A DNA stretch of 64,000 nt from Lineus longissimus. Its lineage: Eukaryota; Nemertea; Pilidiophora; Heteronemertea; Lineidae. Shown in pieces: positions 11,501 to 21,404 of this stretch (positions within the stretch are counted from its first letter, which is position 1; the number at the start of each line of letters is the position of its first letter). Below the pieces are notes generated by a model. The model saw nothing but the letters and a program-made list of their open reading frames with translations, was not told the DNA's origin and did no database searches. The position numbers and the translations under genes were made by a program. Location: the NCBI RefSeq assembly GCF_910592395.1, contig NC_088325.1, positions 1,550,001 through 1,614,000 on the forward strand, given 5' to 3'.

Positions 11501-14500
11501 AAAGAATTCACTCTCGCTGGCGTCGACATTGATAACTTTGTGATGACGGGGAAAGAGTTGTGCGGATTACATCACGATCAGTTCATAAAATACATCCCGT
11601 ATGACAGAGGCGACGTCTTCTGGACGCATTTGGAACTTCTCAGGAAATGTAAATTTGTTGGTGAGTAGTCAGTCGTTTTATTCGTGATTCAAGAATTCAG
11701 GATACAGTCATCAGTGAACATTCGTCAATGAAAACAGCATGTTTTTATTAAGGACACCATTATGACTGACAAATGTTGTCCCTAATTGAGAGGTGTCCTG
11801 ATTACAGAGTTCAAATTCAATGGAAATGACCAACTTGGGACCAAATGTGATATCTCTAAAAGAGAGGGTGTCCTTAGTAGAGAGGTGTCCTTAGTAGAGA
11901 GGTCTCCTTAGTAGAGAGGTGTCCTCAGTAGAGAGGTGTCCTTAGTAGAGAGGTCTCCTTAGTAGAGAGGTCTCCTTAGTAGAGATGTCTCCTTAGTAGA
12001 GAGGTCTCCTTAGTAGAGAGGTCTCCTTAGTAGAGAGGTCTCCTTAGAGAGGTCTCCTTAGTAGAGAGGTCTCCTTAGTAGAGAGGTGTCCAGTAAGGGA
12101 GGTTCTACCCTATGTCCCTGCTGTTAAAAATAAAGCCGCTAAAAAAGCTGTGTGATTTAATTTGTTTTCCCATCTTTCAGCTGTAGTTCAGCAGCCCACA
12201 CCGCAGGCCATCACCACAGTCACTGTCTCAACAAGTAACCCAGACAATCTCGCTGCAGAAAGTAAAAGAGGTTCGTATCTTCTTCTTCTTCTTCAGCGTT
12301 CGCTCTTCACTTAGAGGTGTTATTCTCCAGGGAGTATTCCACCTCCAAGGCGGGATGAGTGTTTTTACATGCCACTATGGTTGTGCCCCAGTTGGGGTTA
12401 TTGGCCTGGTGACTCCAACTTGGGCCAGATGTAGAGTCCACGCAAGCTAGTCTTGTTTCTCACTTGGTGGGATCTTCTCTGACCAGAGGTAGAGTCCATG
12501 CAAGCTACTCATGTTTCTCACTTGGTGGGATCTTCTCTGACCAGAGGTAGAGTCCACGCAAGCTACTCATGTTTCTCACTTGGTGGGATCTTCTCTGACC
12601 AGAGGTAGAGTCCACACAAGCTACTCATGTTTCTCACTTGGTGGGATCTTCTCTGACCAGATGTAGAGTCCATGCAAGCTACTCTTGTTTCTCACTTGGT
12701 GGGATCTTCTCTGACCAGAGGTAGAGTCCACGCAAGCTACTCATGTTTCTCACTTGGTGGGGTCTTTGCTTGCTCTGGTATAGACACCAGATACGATATT
12801 AGAGGGGCTTTAGGACCTTATCAATATGTTTGAAGCGTTCAGAGTTTTTGCAACAGTTAAAGTGATACTATGATGTGATTTACAACTTTGCGGAAATACG
12901 TCCGTTTTTAGTTGTTGATCACAAATGTAAAGCTCAAATTTTCCATTTTTGATTAGATTTATTATAAAATTGCTGAATGTAAACCACCGCGACCGCGAAA
13001 ATGTTCATGTTGTGACGTCATCAACGAAAACGGCATCGAAGCGAGCCGTCCGGGCGGGATTAAACCATCAATTTCTAGAAAATGTGCATTTCGATTCGAA
13101 AACCTTACCGATTTATGAGAAAGTGACGTAGTCATTTGTCAAAAACAGCTAAAACATTATATGGTGACATTTGACACGAGTTACCCTTTAACTAGTTTTA
13201 TTTTTCATTTTCTCAGCAGGTAAATTGAGCCGTTCGTTCGCCAAGAGTGAAAAACCAAGAATATACAAGCTAAGGGTGGCAGGGGAGGAGCGTACCTTAC
13301 CAGGGAACAGAACAGGTAAGGCCACCTTTGGGAGGTTACCATATCTAAAGAACAGCGGATAACAACGAGCACCCCTTAACTAACTCAAAACAACTACAGT
13401 AGAACCTCTCTATTAAGGACACCCTCGGGACTGACAAGTGCTGACCTTAATAGAGAGGTGTCCTGATAAGCGAGGTCAAATTGAATGGAAACAACAGATT
13501 TGGGACAAAACTAGTGTCCTTAATAGAGGGTGTCCTTAATAGAGAGGTGTCCGTTAAGGGAGGTTCTACTGTAGTTCTTACTAGAGCTCCTCACCGATAA
13601 AGAATGTCGTGAAGTCATCCATTGGGTCGGTGACGAGGTGGAATTCAAACTCTACCATCCCGTGATGGCCTATCTTTGAGCCTGCTAAACGATTCATATC
13701 ATAATCTCTTCCAGGTAACAATGGCCAGATACAGCTCTGGCAGTTCCTCCTCGAGCTCCTGACCGACAAGGAATGTCGTGAAGTCATCCATTGGGTCGGT
13801 GACGAGGGTGAGTTTAAACTCAACCATCCTGAGATGGTGGCACAGATGTGGGGGCAGCGAAAAAACAAACCGACCATGACGTATGAGAAGTTGAGTCGAG
13901 CACTGCGGTATTATTACGACGGGGATATGATTGCCAAGGTAAGGATGGATGAGGAAGCTAACATCAATGAGGTCTTAGGGATTCGTGGGGTTGGGTGGTG
14001 TAGTGGCTCAAGTCATGAGGTCCCTGGTTTGATTACCACTGTGAGACTCTGGGCAGGTCGCTTTGCCCTGCCAGCCTCACTCCACCTGGGTCTTTAAATG
14101 GGAGCTGGTCGGTTGTAGCACTGATTGCGCAGCTCATCTATGTTCTAAAGAAAGGTTTCAGGTTAGATCTGGGAAAATATTGAGGGGTTTTAAGATGTTG
14201 CACACTAGAAAAGCACAATATGAGAAGCAACATCGACTTTTTTTGCCATTTCATGGAGCTGCATCAGATTCTTGAAAAAATTATTCAACTTTAAAACTGC
14301 CAAGATTGTTTTTTAACACCCAGTATCTTGATAATTTTTTTCTCACAATTATTTTGCAGGTTCATGGCAAGAGGTTTGTCTATAAGTTTGTGTGTGATCT
14401 GAAGATGTTGCTAGGGTACACAGCAGGAGAATTAAACCGACTTGTTCAGGATAGTGCAGCTAAACAATTACGACGGATGAAGGACCATTTGCGGCCGGGT

Positions 14501-14557
14501 GCTGTACTTGTGCGGAAGGCTACGGAACACGAAAAGACGCATGGGATTCATTCGTAG
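8563..14557 (+). CDS. GABPA: GA-binding protein alpha chain (ETS transcription factor)
   Basis: Nine coding exons: 8563-8681, 9350-9689, 10099-10276, 10711-10833, 11448-11660, 12181-12270, 13220-13315, 13715-13938 and 14360-14557. Phases agree at every junction, giving about 526 aa. The exon 6 donor (12262 or 12271) and exon 7 acceptor (13217 or 13220) are ambiguous by a few codons. Domains: GABP-alpha N-terminal (ubiquitin-like) region about 118-205, Pointed/SAM domain about 254-324 ([20 protein letters not shown]), ETS DNA-binding domain about 389-480 with [10 protein letters not shown] and [14 protein letters not shown]. The order matches vertebrate GABPA; the N-terminus is longer. GABPA binds GGAA sites, classically as a heterotetramer with GABPB, and drives mitochondrial and housekeeping genes, which fits its partner ATP5PF. 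A splice acceptor one base before the ATG implies an upstream untranslated exon. Introns contain several repeats. Confidence 0.95.
8753..8932 (+). repeat. AGAGAGGTGTCC-type palindromic element, copy 2 (GABPA intron 1)
   Basis: Near full-length copy from CAGTAGAACCTCTCTATTAA to CTAAGGGAGGTTCCCCTG, about 70 bp after the exon 1 donor. Shows the standard GGGACTGACC, GAGGTCAAATTGAATGGAAA and GGGACCAAAACTAGT landmarks. Confidence 0.9.
9140..9290 (+). repeat. AGAGAGGTGTCC-type palindromic element, copy 3 (GABPA intron 1)
   Basis: Shorter copy in the same intron and orientation, starting CAGTAGGACCTCTCTATTGA and ending GAGAGGTGTTCACTGTA, with a deletion in the middle. Confidence 0.85.
11448..11660 (+). 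CDS. GABPA: GABPA exon 5, Pointed (SAM-like) domain
   Basis: A complete phase 1-1 exon between TTTTAG and GTGAGT. It encodes [13 protein letters not shown] through LELLRKCKF, the five-helix Pointed domain of ETS proteins, with the family's conserved W-x3-H-V-x3-W pattern and the ELCGL-x2-DQF segment. It corresponds to the vertebrate GABPA Pointed domain, a protein-interaction module. Confidence 0.92.
11740..12110 (+). repeat. AGAGAGGTGTCC-type element, copy 4, with internal minisatellite growth
   Basis: The left part matches the standard element. From about 11866 to 12105 the 17-bp unit TCCTTAGTAGAGAGGTC is repeated about 13 times before the normal GGGAGGTTCTACCCT end. It lies in GABPA intron 5, ending about 70 bp before exon 6. 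Confidence 0.9.
12285..12812 (+). repeat. dispersed element with 58-bp minisatellite, copy A
   Basis: Begins at TTCTTCTTCAGCGTTCG, continues through a unique head, then about six copies of a 58-bp unit (GTAGAGTCCACGCAAGCTAC..., TTTCTCACTTGGTGGGATC), and ends GGTATAGACACCAGATAC. Sister copies are at 14880-15166 (one unit) and 31190-32262 (about 16 units). Lies in GABPA intron 6. Confidence 0.85.
12857..13191 (+). repeat. 335-bp TTAA-flanked element, copy A
   Basis: Begins TTAAAGTGATACTATGATG and ends GAGTTACCCTTTAA. The same-length copy at 37712-38046 differs at only about ten positions by eye. The interior is CpG-rich and includes a perfect CRE palindrome TGACGTCA near 13014. No ORF. TTAA at both ends suggests a piggyBac-like non-autonomous element, by inference. 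Lies in GABPA intron 6. Confidence 0.85.
13397..13575 (+). repeat. AGAGAGGTGTCC-type palindromic element, copy 5
   Basis: Well-preserved copy from CAGTAGAACCTCTCTATTAA to GGAGGTTCTACTGTAG in GABPA intron 7. Its right end directly abuts the decayed ETS exon copy. Confidence 0.92.
13581..13679 (+). pseudogene. decayed duplicate of the GABPA ETS exon
   Basis: This intronic stretch translates as [16 protein letters not shown] and [11 protein letters not shown] before an in-frame TGA at 13677-13679. It closely parallels codons at about 13749-13845 of the true exon 8. Of nine codon differences I count six are synonymous, suggesting it was once under protein selection. It lacks the 5' part (GQIQLWQF) and everything from WGQRK onward, so it cannot encode an ETS domain. 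A CTAG sits at its left edge but no matching donor is evident. Confidence 0.8.
13715..14557 (+). CDS. GABPA: GABPA exons 8-9, ETS DNA-binding domain and C-terminus
   Basis: Exon 8 (13715-13938) encodes [43 protein letters not shown] and [10 protein letters not shown]. This includes the recognition helix with the two invariant arginines that contact GGAA. Exon 9 (14360-14557) adds [14 protein letters not shown] and a short basic tail ending THGIHS. The intron between them holds a tRNA-derived SINE-like unit starting about 55 bp after the donor. Confidence 0.95.
13992..14180 (+). repeat. tRNA-derived SINE-like unit (GABPA intron 8)
   Basis: A-box-like TGGTGTAGTGGCT at about 13996-14008 and B-box-like GGTTTGATTACC at 14026-14037, followed by a non-tRNA body ending near AAAGGTTTCAGGTTAG. 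That body ending is shared with the SINE array at 36.4-36.9 kb. Confidence 0.7.
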
Positions 14558-14569
14558 TTGATATCAGGA

Positions 14570-14880
14570 CAGATTAAAGGTGGACTATAGGCAGGAGCTA
14601 GGCCTAGTAGCCAGCAGTGTTAACCACTAGGCCCTGAGGCTCCTGTACAATCCTGGGTTCTCCTCGGGATCAAACCCGGGCCCTATTGCGTGATAGCCAG
14701 CAATGTTAACCACTAGGCTATGAGGCTCCTATACAATCCTGGGTTCTCCCCGGGATCGAATCCAGGCCCTATTGCGTGGTAGCAAGCAATGTTAACCACT
14801 AGGCTATGAGGCCCCCACACAATCCTGGATTCTCCCAGGATCGGATCTGGGCCCTATTGCGTGGTAGCCAGTGGTGTTGA
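14570..14880 (-). repeat. tandem array of 86-bp tRNA-like SINE heads, part 1
   Basis: Read on the minus strand, each 86-bp unit has A-box-like TAGCCTAGTGGTTAAC and B-box-like GGTTCGATCCC, the two internal Pol III promoter elements. About three units lie here; the array resumes at 15166. A TTAAAGGTGGACTATAGGCAG edge at about 14573 is shared with the TTAA-flanked element at 42.1 kb. Confidence 0.75.
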
Positions 14881-15166
14881 CCTCTTCTTCAGCGTTCGGT
14901 CTGCACTTGGAGGTGATTTTTCCAGGAACTATTCCTCCACCAAGGCAGGCTGAGCATTTTTGCGTGCCACTACAGTTAGGTCCCAATAGGGTTTTTTGGC
15001 TGGGTGACTCCAACTTTGACCAAAGGTGCATCACATCGCAAGCTACCAGTGTTTCTCACTTGGTAGGGTTTTGGATTTTGCTTGCCCTCGCTAAGACACC
15101 TGATACAAGGAACCTCGGTTTTAAGTCTCGTCGAAGGACTGAGAAGAGGCAGAAGTTGTAGTTCCT
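14880..15166 (+). repeat. dispersed element with one 58-bp unit, copy B
   Basis: Starts CTTCTTCAGCGTTCGGTCTG and ends after CACCTGATACAAGGAACCTC...GTAGTTCCTTG. It carries a single diverged 58-bp unit. It is inserted into the tRNA-like array and splits it, so it arrived later. Confidence 0.8.
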
Positions 15167-15530
15167 TGAAAGCCTTGCAGGAATACAATCCTGGGTTCTC
15201 CCCGAGATCGAACCTGGGCCCTATCGCGTGGTAGCCGGCAGGGTTGACCACCAGGCTATGAGGCTCCTGTACAATCCTGGGTTCTCCCCGGGATCGAACC
15301 CAGGCCCTATTGCGTGGTAGCCAGCAGTGTTATCCACTAGGCTATGAGGCTCCTGTAGAATCCTGGGTTCTCCCCAGGATCAAACCCAGGCCCTATTGCG
15401 TGGTAGCCAGCAGTGTTGACCACTAGGCTATGAGGCTCCTACACAATCCTTGGTTCTCCCCGGGATCAAACCCAGGCCCTATTGCATGGTAGCCAGCAGT
15501 GTTAACCACCAGGCAATGAGGCTCTCAATT
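15166..15530 (-). repeat. tandem array of 86-bp tRNA-like SINE heads, part 2
   Basis: Four further units of the same 86-bp repeat, minus-strand sense, each with TAGCCTAGTGGTTAA-like and GGTTCGATCCC-like boxes. The remaining sequence shows no CCA end or clean cloverleaf, so these are not called as tRNA genes. Confidence 0.78.
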
Positions 15531-15596
15531 TGTTCACAGACTTGTCCTTTCAAATTTCACTTTAAAAATGTCAAGAAACATTACCGTCTTCGAACT

Positions 15597-15665
15597 ACAG
15601 TGGAGCCCCTACCTTGTCAGTTGTCAGTCTTGAGGGGTGTCCTTAATAGAGAGGTTCTACTGTAC
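15597..15665 (+). repeat. AGAGAGGTGTCC-type element, copy 6 (internally deleted)
   Basis: Only the two ends remain: CAGTGGAGCCCCTACC and CCTTAATAGAGAGGTTCTAC. The centre is missing. Confidence 0.75.
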
Positions 15666-16768
15666 TCCTCCTTATATGTGTGGTTGAATATATAGATAAT
15701 TTATGGAATGCATTTATATCATGTCGGTTTCAATTCATTGTATATAACCATATTGCTATCATAATTTCGTGCTCTTCAGAGAGAATTTGTCAATACCACA
15801 TCACGAGTGTTTTCTCTGTTACAGATATTTCAGGGTCTTTTGTAATCTTGAAGTGTCACCTTTAAGACTGGATTGACATAGGATTCACGTTGTCTCATCT
15901 CATTTGTTAACTGGCTTGGGCCTGTAAACAAGAGGTGCGGGTGAAAAGTGACATCATGAATCGTATGTAGGCCGCTCTTTGGAAATGATTTGTTCGTTCT
16001 TCAATTCATGTCCTGCATTGAAAAGTGTACAGTGTCGTCACTTGTGAGAATCTGAACTCTATATAGTTACAACCTTAGGCCAGGTTACACAGGATTCGTT
16101 AATTGACTTTGTATTGAAAACATGACACGAGGGTGAAAAGTGACATTGGGAATCATATGTAGCCCGCTTTTTGAAAACACCTCGTTCTACATGTATCTTA
16201 AAGTGACAACTTTATGTAAACTCACTGCAAACTCTATGTAAACTCACTGCAAACTCTATGTAAACTCACTGCAAACTCTATGTAAACTCACCCTCGCCCA
16301 TGTTTCTGGTTCCATATGTTGACGATTTCTTTTGGCCCTTATGTTATCAATCTTAAAGTGACTTCTTACACATGACACCTTGGAATTCTATGTAAACTCA
16401 CTGCAAACTCTATGTAAACTCACCCTCAGCCATGTTTCTTGTTCCATGTGAGGACAAGTTCTTTTGCCCCTTGAGCTTATGTTCAATCATATGTAAGCTT
16501 GAACTCTATGTAAAGTGACATGTAAACCCAACCTTACCCAGCCTTTCATACATCATTGATATGGTCATACCATTGCCGATGCAATTACCTTGTACATAAG
16601 ACATTTTATTAGAATAAATATATTGATGGAAAAAAATTTTCAGTTATTTCAAGAAACAGAAATTTGGGGCCAAAGGTTTTTGTCAGAGAATCGTTAATCG
16701 GCCCAAGTATGTTTTACACCAGATCCCATTAGAGATTCTGTGATGGCTCATTGTATATTCCATGACAC
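15666..16768. other. GABPA downstream region with short tandem repeats
   Basis: AT-rich, no gene. Two related stretches (about 15.9 and 16.1 kb) share GTGAAAAGTGACAT...TCATATGTAG phrases. A 22-bp unit (ACTCTATGTAAACTCACTGCA) is repeated about four times at 16212-16305 and again at 16384-16425. A sense-strand AATAAA at 16613-16618 could end GABPA transcripts, but this is only positional. Confidence 0.5.
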
Positions 16769-19700
16769 ACGTCTTCTGTCACCTCTGAACCCAAATGTCC
16801 CCTACTGTCTTCTGTCTCCTCCCAACATCTCAAGCCTTCACCAACCGTCTCCTGTCGCCTCTGAATGAGAATGTCCTATACTGTCCTCTGTCACCTCCCA
16901 ACATCTCAAGCCATCGCCAAACGTCTTCTGTCACCTCTGAATGTAATTGTCCTATACTGTCCTCTGTCACCTCCCAACATCTCAAGCCTTCACCAACCGT
17001 CTTCTGTCACCTCTGAATGTAATTGTCCTATACTGTCTTCTGTCACCTCCCAACATCTCAAGCCATCACCAACCGTCTCCTGTCACCTCTGAATGTAATT
17101 GTCCTATACTGTCTTCTGTCACCTCCCAACATCTCAAGCCTTCACCAAACGTCTTCTGTCACCTCTGAATGTAATTGTCCTATACTGTCCTCTGTCACCT
17201 CCCAACATCTCAAGCCTTCACCACACGTCTTCTGTCACCTCTGAATGTAATTGTCCTATACTGTCCTCTGTCACCTCCCAACATCTCAAGCCATCATCAA
17301 ACGTCTTCTGTCGCCTCTGAATGTAATTGTCCTATACTGTCTTCTATCACCTCCCAACATCTCAAGCCTTCACCAACCGTCTTCTGTCGCCTCTGAATGT
17401 GAATGTCCTATACTGTCTTCTATCACCTCCCAACATCTCAAGCCATCGCCAAACGTCTTCTATCACCTCTGAATGCGAATGTCCTATACTGTCTTCTGTC
17501 TCCTCCCAACATCTCAAGCCTTCACCAAACGTCTTCTATCACCTCTGAATGCAAGTGTCCTATACTGTCTTCTGTCACCTCCCAACATCTCGAGCCTTCA
17601 CCAAACGTCTTCTATCACCTCTGAATGCGAATGTCCTATACTGTCTTCTGTCTCCTCCCAATATCTCAAGCCATCATCAAACGTCTTCTGTCGCCTCTGA
17701 ATGCGAATGTCCTATACTGTCTTCTATCACCTCCCAACATCTCAAGCCATCACCAAACGTCTTCTATCACCTCTGAATGCGAATGTCCTATACTGTCTTC
17801 TATCACCTCCCAACATCTCAAGCCATCACCAAACGTCTTCTATCACCTCTGAATGCGAATGTCCTATACTGTCTTCTATCACCTCCCAACATCTCAAGCC
17901 TTCACCAAACGTCTTCTATCACCTCTGAATGCAAATGTCCTATACTGTCTTCTATCACCTCCCAACATCTCAAGCCTTCACCAAACGTCTTCTATCACCT
18001 CTGAATGCGAATGTCCTATACTGTCTTCTGTCACCTCCCAAGATCTCAAGCCATCACCAAACGTCTTCTATCACCTCTGAATGCGAATGTCCTATACTGT
18101 CATCTGTCACCTCCCAACATCTCAAGCCTTCACCAAACGTCTTCTATCACCTCTGAATGCGAATGTCCTATACTGTCATCTGTCACCTCCCAACATCTCA
18201 AGCCTTCACCAACCGTCTCCTGTCGCCTTTGAATGCAAATGTCCTATACTGTCTTCTGTCACCTCCCAACATCTGAAGCCTTCACCAAACGTCTTCTGTC
18301 GCCTCTGAATGTAAATGACCTATACTGTCATCTGTCACCTCCCAACATCTCAAGCCTTCACCAAACGTCTTCTGTCGCCTCTGAATGAGAATGTCCCCTA
18401 CTGTCTTCTGTCACCTCCCAACATCCCAAGCCATCGCCAAACGTCTTCTGTCGCATCTGAATGTGAATGACCTATACTGTCATCTGTCACCTCCCAATAT
18501 CTCAAGCCTTCACCAACCGTCTCCTGTCGCCTTTGAATGCAAATGTCCTATACTGTTTTCTGTCACCTCCACACATCTCCTGCCATCACCAAACGTATTC
18601 TGTCACCTCTGAATGCAAATGACCTATACTGTCTTCTGTCTCCTCCCGACATCTCAAGCCATCACCAAACGTATTCTGTCTCCTCTGAATGCAAATGTCC
18701 TATACTGTCTTCTGTCTCCTCCCGACATCTCAAGCCTTCACTAAACGTCTTCTGTCTCCTCTGAATGCAAATGTCCTATACTGTCTTCTGTCTCCTCCCG
18801 ACATCTCAAGCCATCACCAAACGTATTCTGTCTCCTCTGAATGCAAATGTCCTATACTGTCTTCTGTCTCCTCCCGACATCTCAAGCCTTCACCAACCGT
18901 CTCCTGTCGCCTCTGAATGAGAATGTCCTATACTGTCTTCTATCACCTCCCAACATCTCAAGCCATCACCAAACGTATTCTGTCTCCTCTGAATGCAAAT
19001 GTCCTATACTGTCTTCTGTCTCCTCCCGACATCTCAAGCCTTCACCAAACGTCTTCTGTCGCCTCTGAATGAGAATGTCCCCTACTGTCTTCTGTCTCCT
19101 CCCAACATCTCAAGCCATCACCAAACGTCTTCTATCACCTCTGAATGCGAGTGTCCTATACTGTCTTCTATCACCTCCCAACATCTCAAGCCATCATCAA
19201 CCGTCTCCTGTTGCCTCTGAATGCAAGTGTCCTATACTGTCATCTGTCACCTCCCAACATCTCGAGCCTTCATCAACCGTCTCCAGTCGCCTCTGAATGC
19301 GAGTGTCCTATACTGTCTTCTGTCACCTCCCAACATCCCAAGCCATCACCAACCGTCTTCTGTCGCCTCTGAATGTGAATGTCCCGTACTGTCTTCTGTC
19401 ACCTCCCAACATCTGAAGCCTTCACCAAACGTCTTCTGTCGCCTCTGAATGCGAATGTCCTATACTGTCTTCTATCACCTCCCAACATCTCAAGCCTTCA
19501 CCAAACGTCTTCTATCACCTCTGAATGCGAATGTCCTATACTGTCTTCTATCACCTCCCAACATCTCGAGCCTTCACCAAACGTCTTCTATCACCTCTGA
19601 ATGCGAATGTCCTATACTGTCTTCTATCACCTCCCAACATCTCAAGCCTTCACCAAACGTCTTCTATCACCTCTGAATGCGAATGTCCTATACTGTCTTC

Positions 19701-21404
19701 TGTCTCCTCCCAACATCTCAAGCCTTCACCAAACGTCTTCTATCACCTCTAAATGCGAATGTCCTATACTGTCTTCTGTCACCTCCCAAGATCTCAAGCC
19801 TTCACCAACCGTCTCCTGTCGCCTCTGAATGCAAGTGTCCTATACTGTCATCTGTCACCTCCCAACATCTCAAGCCTTCACCAACCGTCTCCTGTCGCCT
19901 TTGAATGCAAATGTCCTAAACTGTCTTCTGTCACCTCCCAACATCTGAAGCCTTCACCAAACGTCTTCTGTCGCCTCTGAATGTAAATGACCTATACTGT
20001 CATCTGTCACCTCCCAACATCTCAAGCCTTCACCAACCGTCTCCTGTCGCCTTTGAATGCAAATGTCCTATACTGTTTTTTGTCACCTCCACACATCTTC
20101 TGCCATCACCAAACGTCTTCTGTCTCCTCTGAATGCAAATGTCCTATACTGTTTTCTGTCACCTCCACACATCTTCTGCCATCACCAAACGTATTCTGTC
20201 GCCTCTGAATGCAAATGTCCTATACTGTCTTCTGTCTCCTCCCAACATCTCAAGCCTTCACCAAACGTCTTCTATCACCTCTGAATGCAAATGTCCTAAA
20301 CTGTCTTCTGTCACCTCTCAACATCTCGAGCCATCACCAAACGTCTTCTGTCGCCTCTGAATGCAAATGTCCTAAACTGTCTTCTGTCACCTCTCAACAT
20401 CTCAAGCCTTCACCAAACGTCTTCTATCACCTCTGAATGCAAATGTCCTAAACTGTCTTCTGTCACCTCTCAACATCTCGAGCCATCACCAAACGTCTTC
20501 TATCGCCTCTGAATGTGAATGTCCTATACTGTCTTCTGTCACCTCCCAACATCTGAAGCCTTCAACAAACGTCTTCTGTCGCCTCTGAATGTAAATGACC
20601 TATACTGTCATCTGTCACCTCCCATCATCTCAAGCCTTCACCAACCGTCTTCTGTCTCCTCTGAATGCAAATGTCCTATACTGTCTTCTGTCTCCTCCCG
20701 ACATCTCAAGCCATCACCAACCGTCTTCTGTCTCCTCTGAATGCAAATGTCCTATACTGTCTTCTGTCACCTCCCAACATCTCAAGCCTTCACCAACCGT
20801 CTTCTGTCTCCTCTGAATGTGAATGTCCTATTCTGTCTTCTGTCTCCTCCCGACATCACAAGCCTTCACCAAACGTCTTCTATCGCCTCTGAATGTGAAT
20901 GTCCTATACTGTCTTCTGTCACCTCCCAACATCTCAAGCCATCACCAAACGTCTTCTGTCGCCTCTGAATGAGTATGTCCTCTACTGTCTTCTGTCTCCT
21001 CCCAACATCTCAAGCCATCACCAAACGTCTTCTGTCACCTCTGAATGAGAATGTCCCCTACTGTCTTCTGTCACCTCCCAACATCTCAAGCCTTCACCAA
21101 CCGTCTTCTGTCGCCTCTGAATGTGAATGTCCTATACTGTCTTCTATCACCTCCCAACATCTCAAGCCTTCACCAAACGTCTTCTGTCACCTCTGAATGA
21201 GAATGTCCTATACTGTCTTCTGTCACCTCCCAACATCTCAAGCCTTCACCAAACGTCTTCTGTCCCCTGCTGTCTTCTAGTCACATCCGGGTCTCAAGCC
21301 TTCACCAACCGTCTCCTGTCGCCTCTGAATGCGAATGTCCTATACTGTCTTCTGTCACCTCCCAACATCTCAAACCATCACCAAACGTCTTCTGTCACAC
21401 AGGA
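16769..21404 (+). repeat. 76-bp satellite array, forward arm (about 61 units)
   Basis: Continuous head-to-tail array. Each 76-bp unit contains GTCTTCTGTCACCTC twice, about 36 and 40 bp apart, once followed by TGAATG and once by CCAACATCTCAAGCC, so the unit arose by duplicating a smaller one. Because 76 is not a multiple of 3, the array shows overlapping ORFs of about 73-75 codons in all frames. Each is bounded by the same CTCTGAATG (TGA then ATG); these are artefacts. Variants (TCACC/TCGCC/TCTCC, CACACATCTTCTGCC) are interspersed. Confidence 0.97.

Noticed and set aside
14605-15530. Functional tRNA gene cluster on the minus strand
   Set aside because: A- and B-box words are present, but acceptor stems do not pair cleanly and units run head to tail at 86 bp, so SINE-type origin is more likely.
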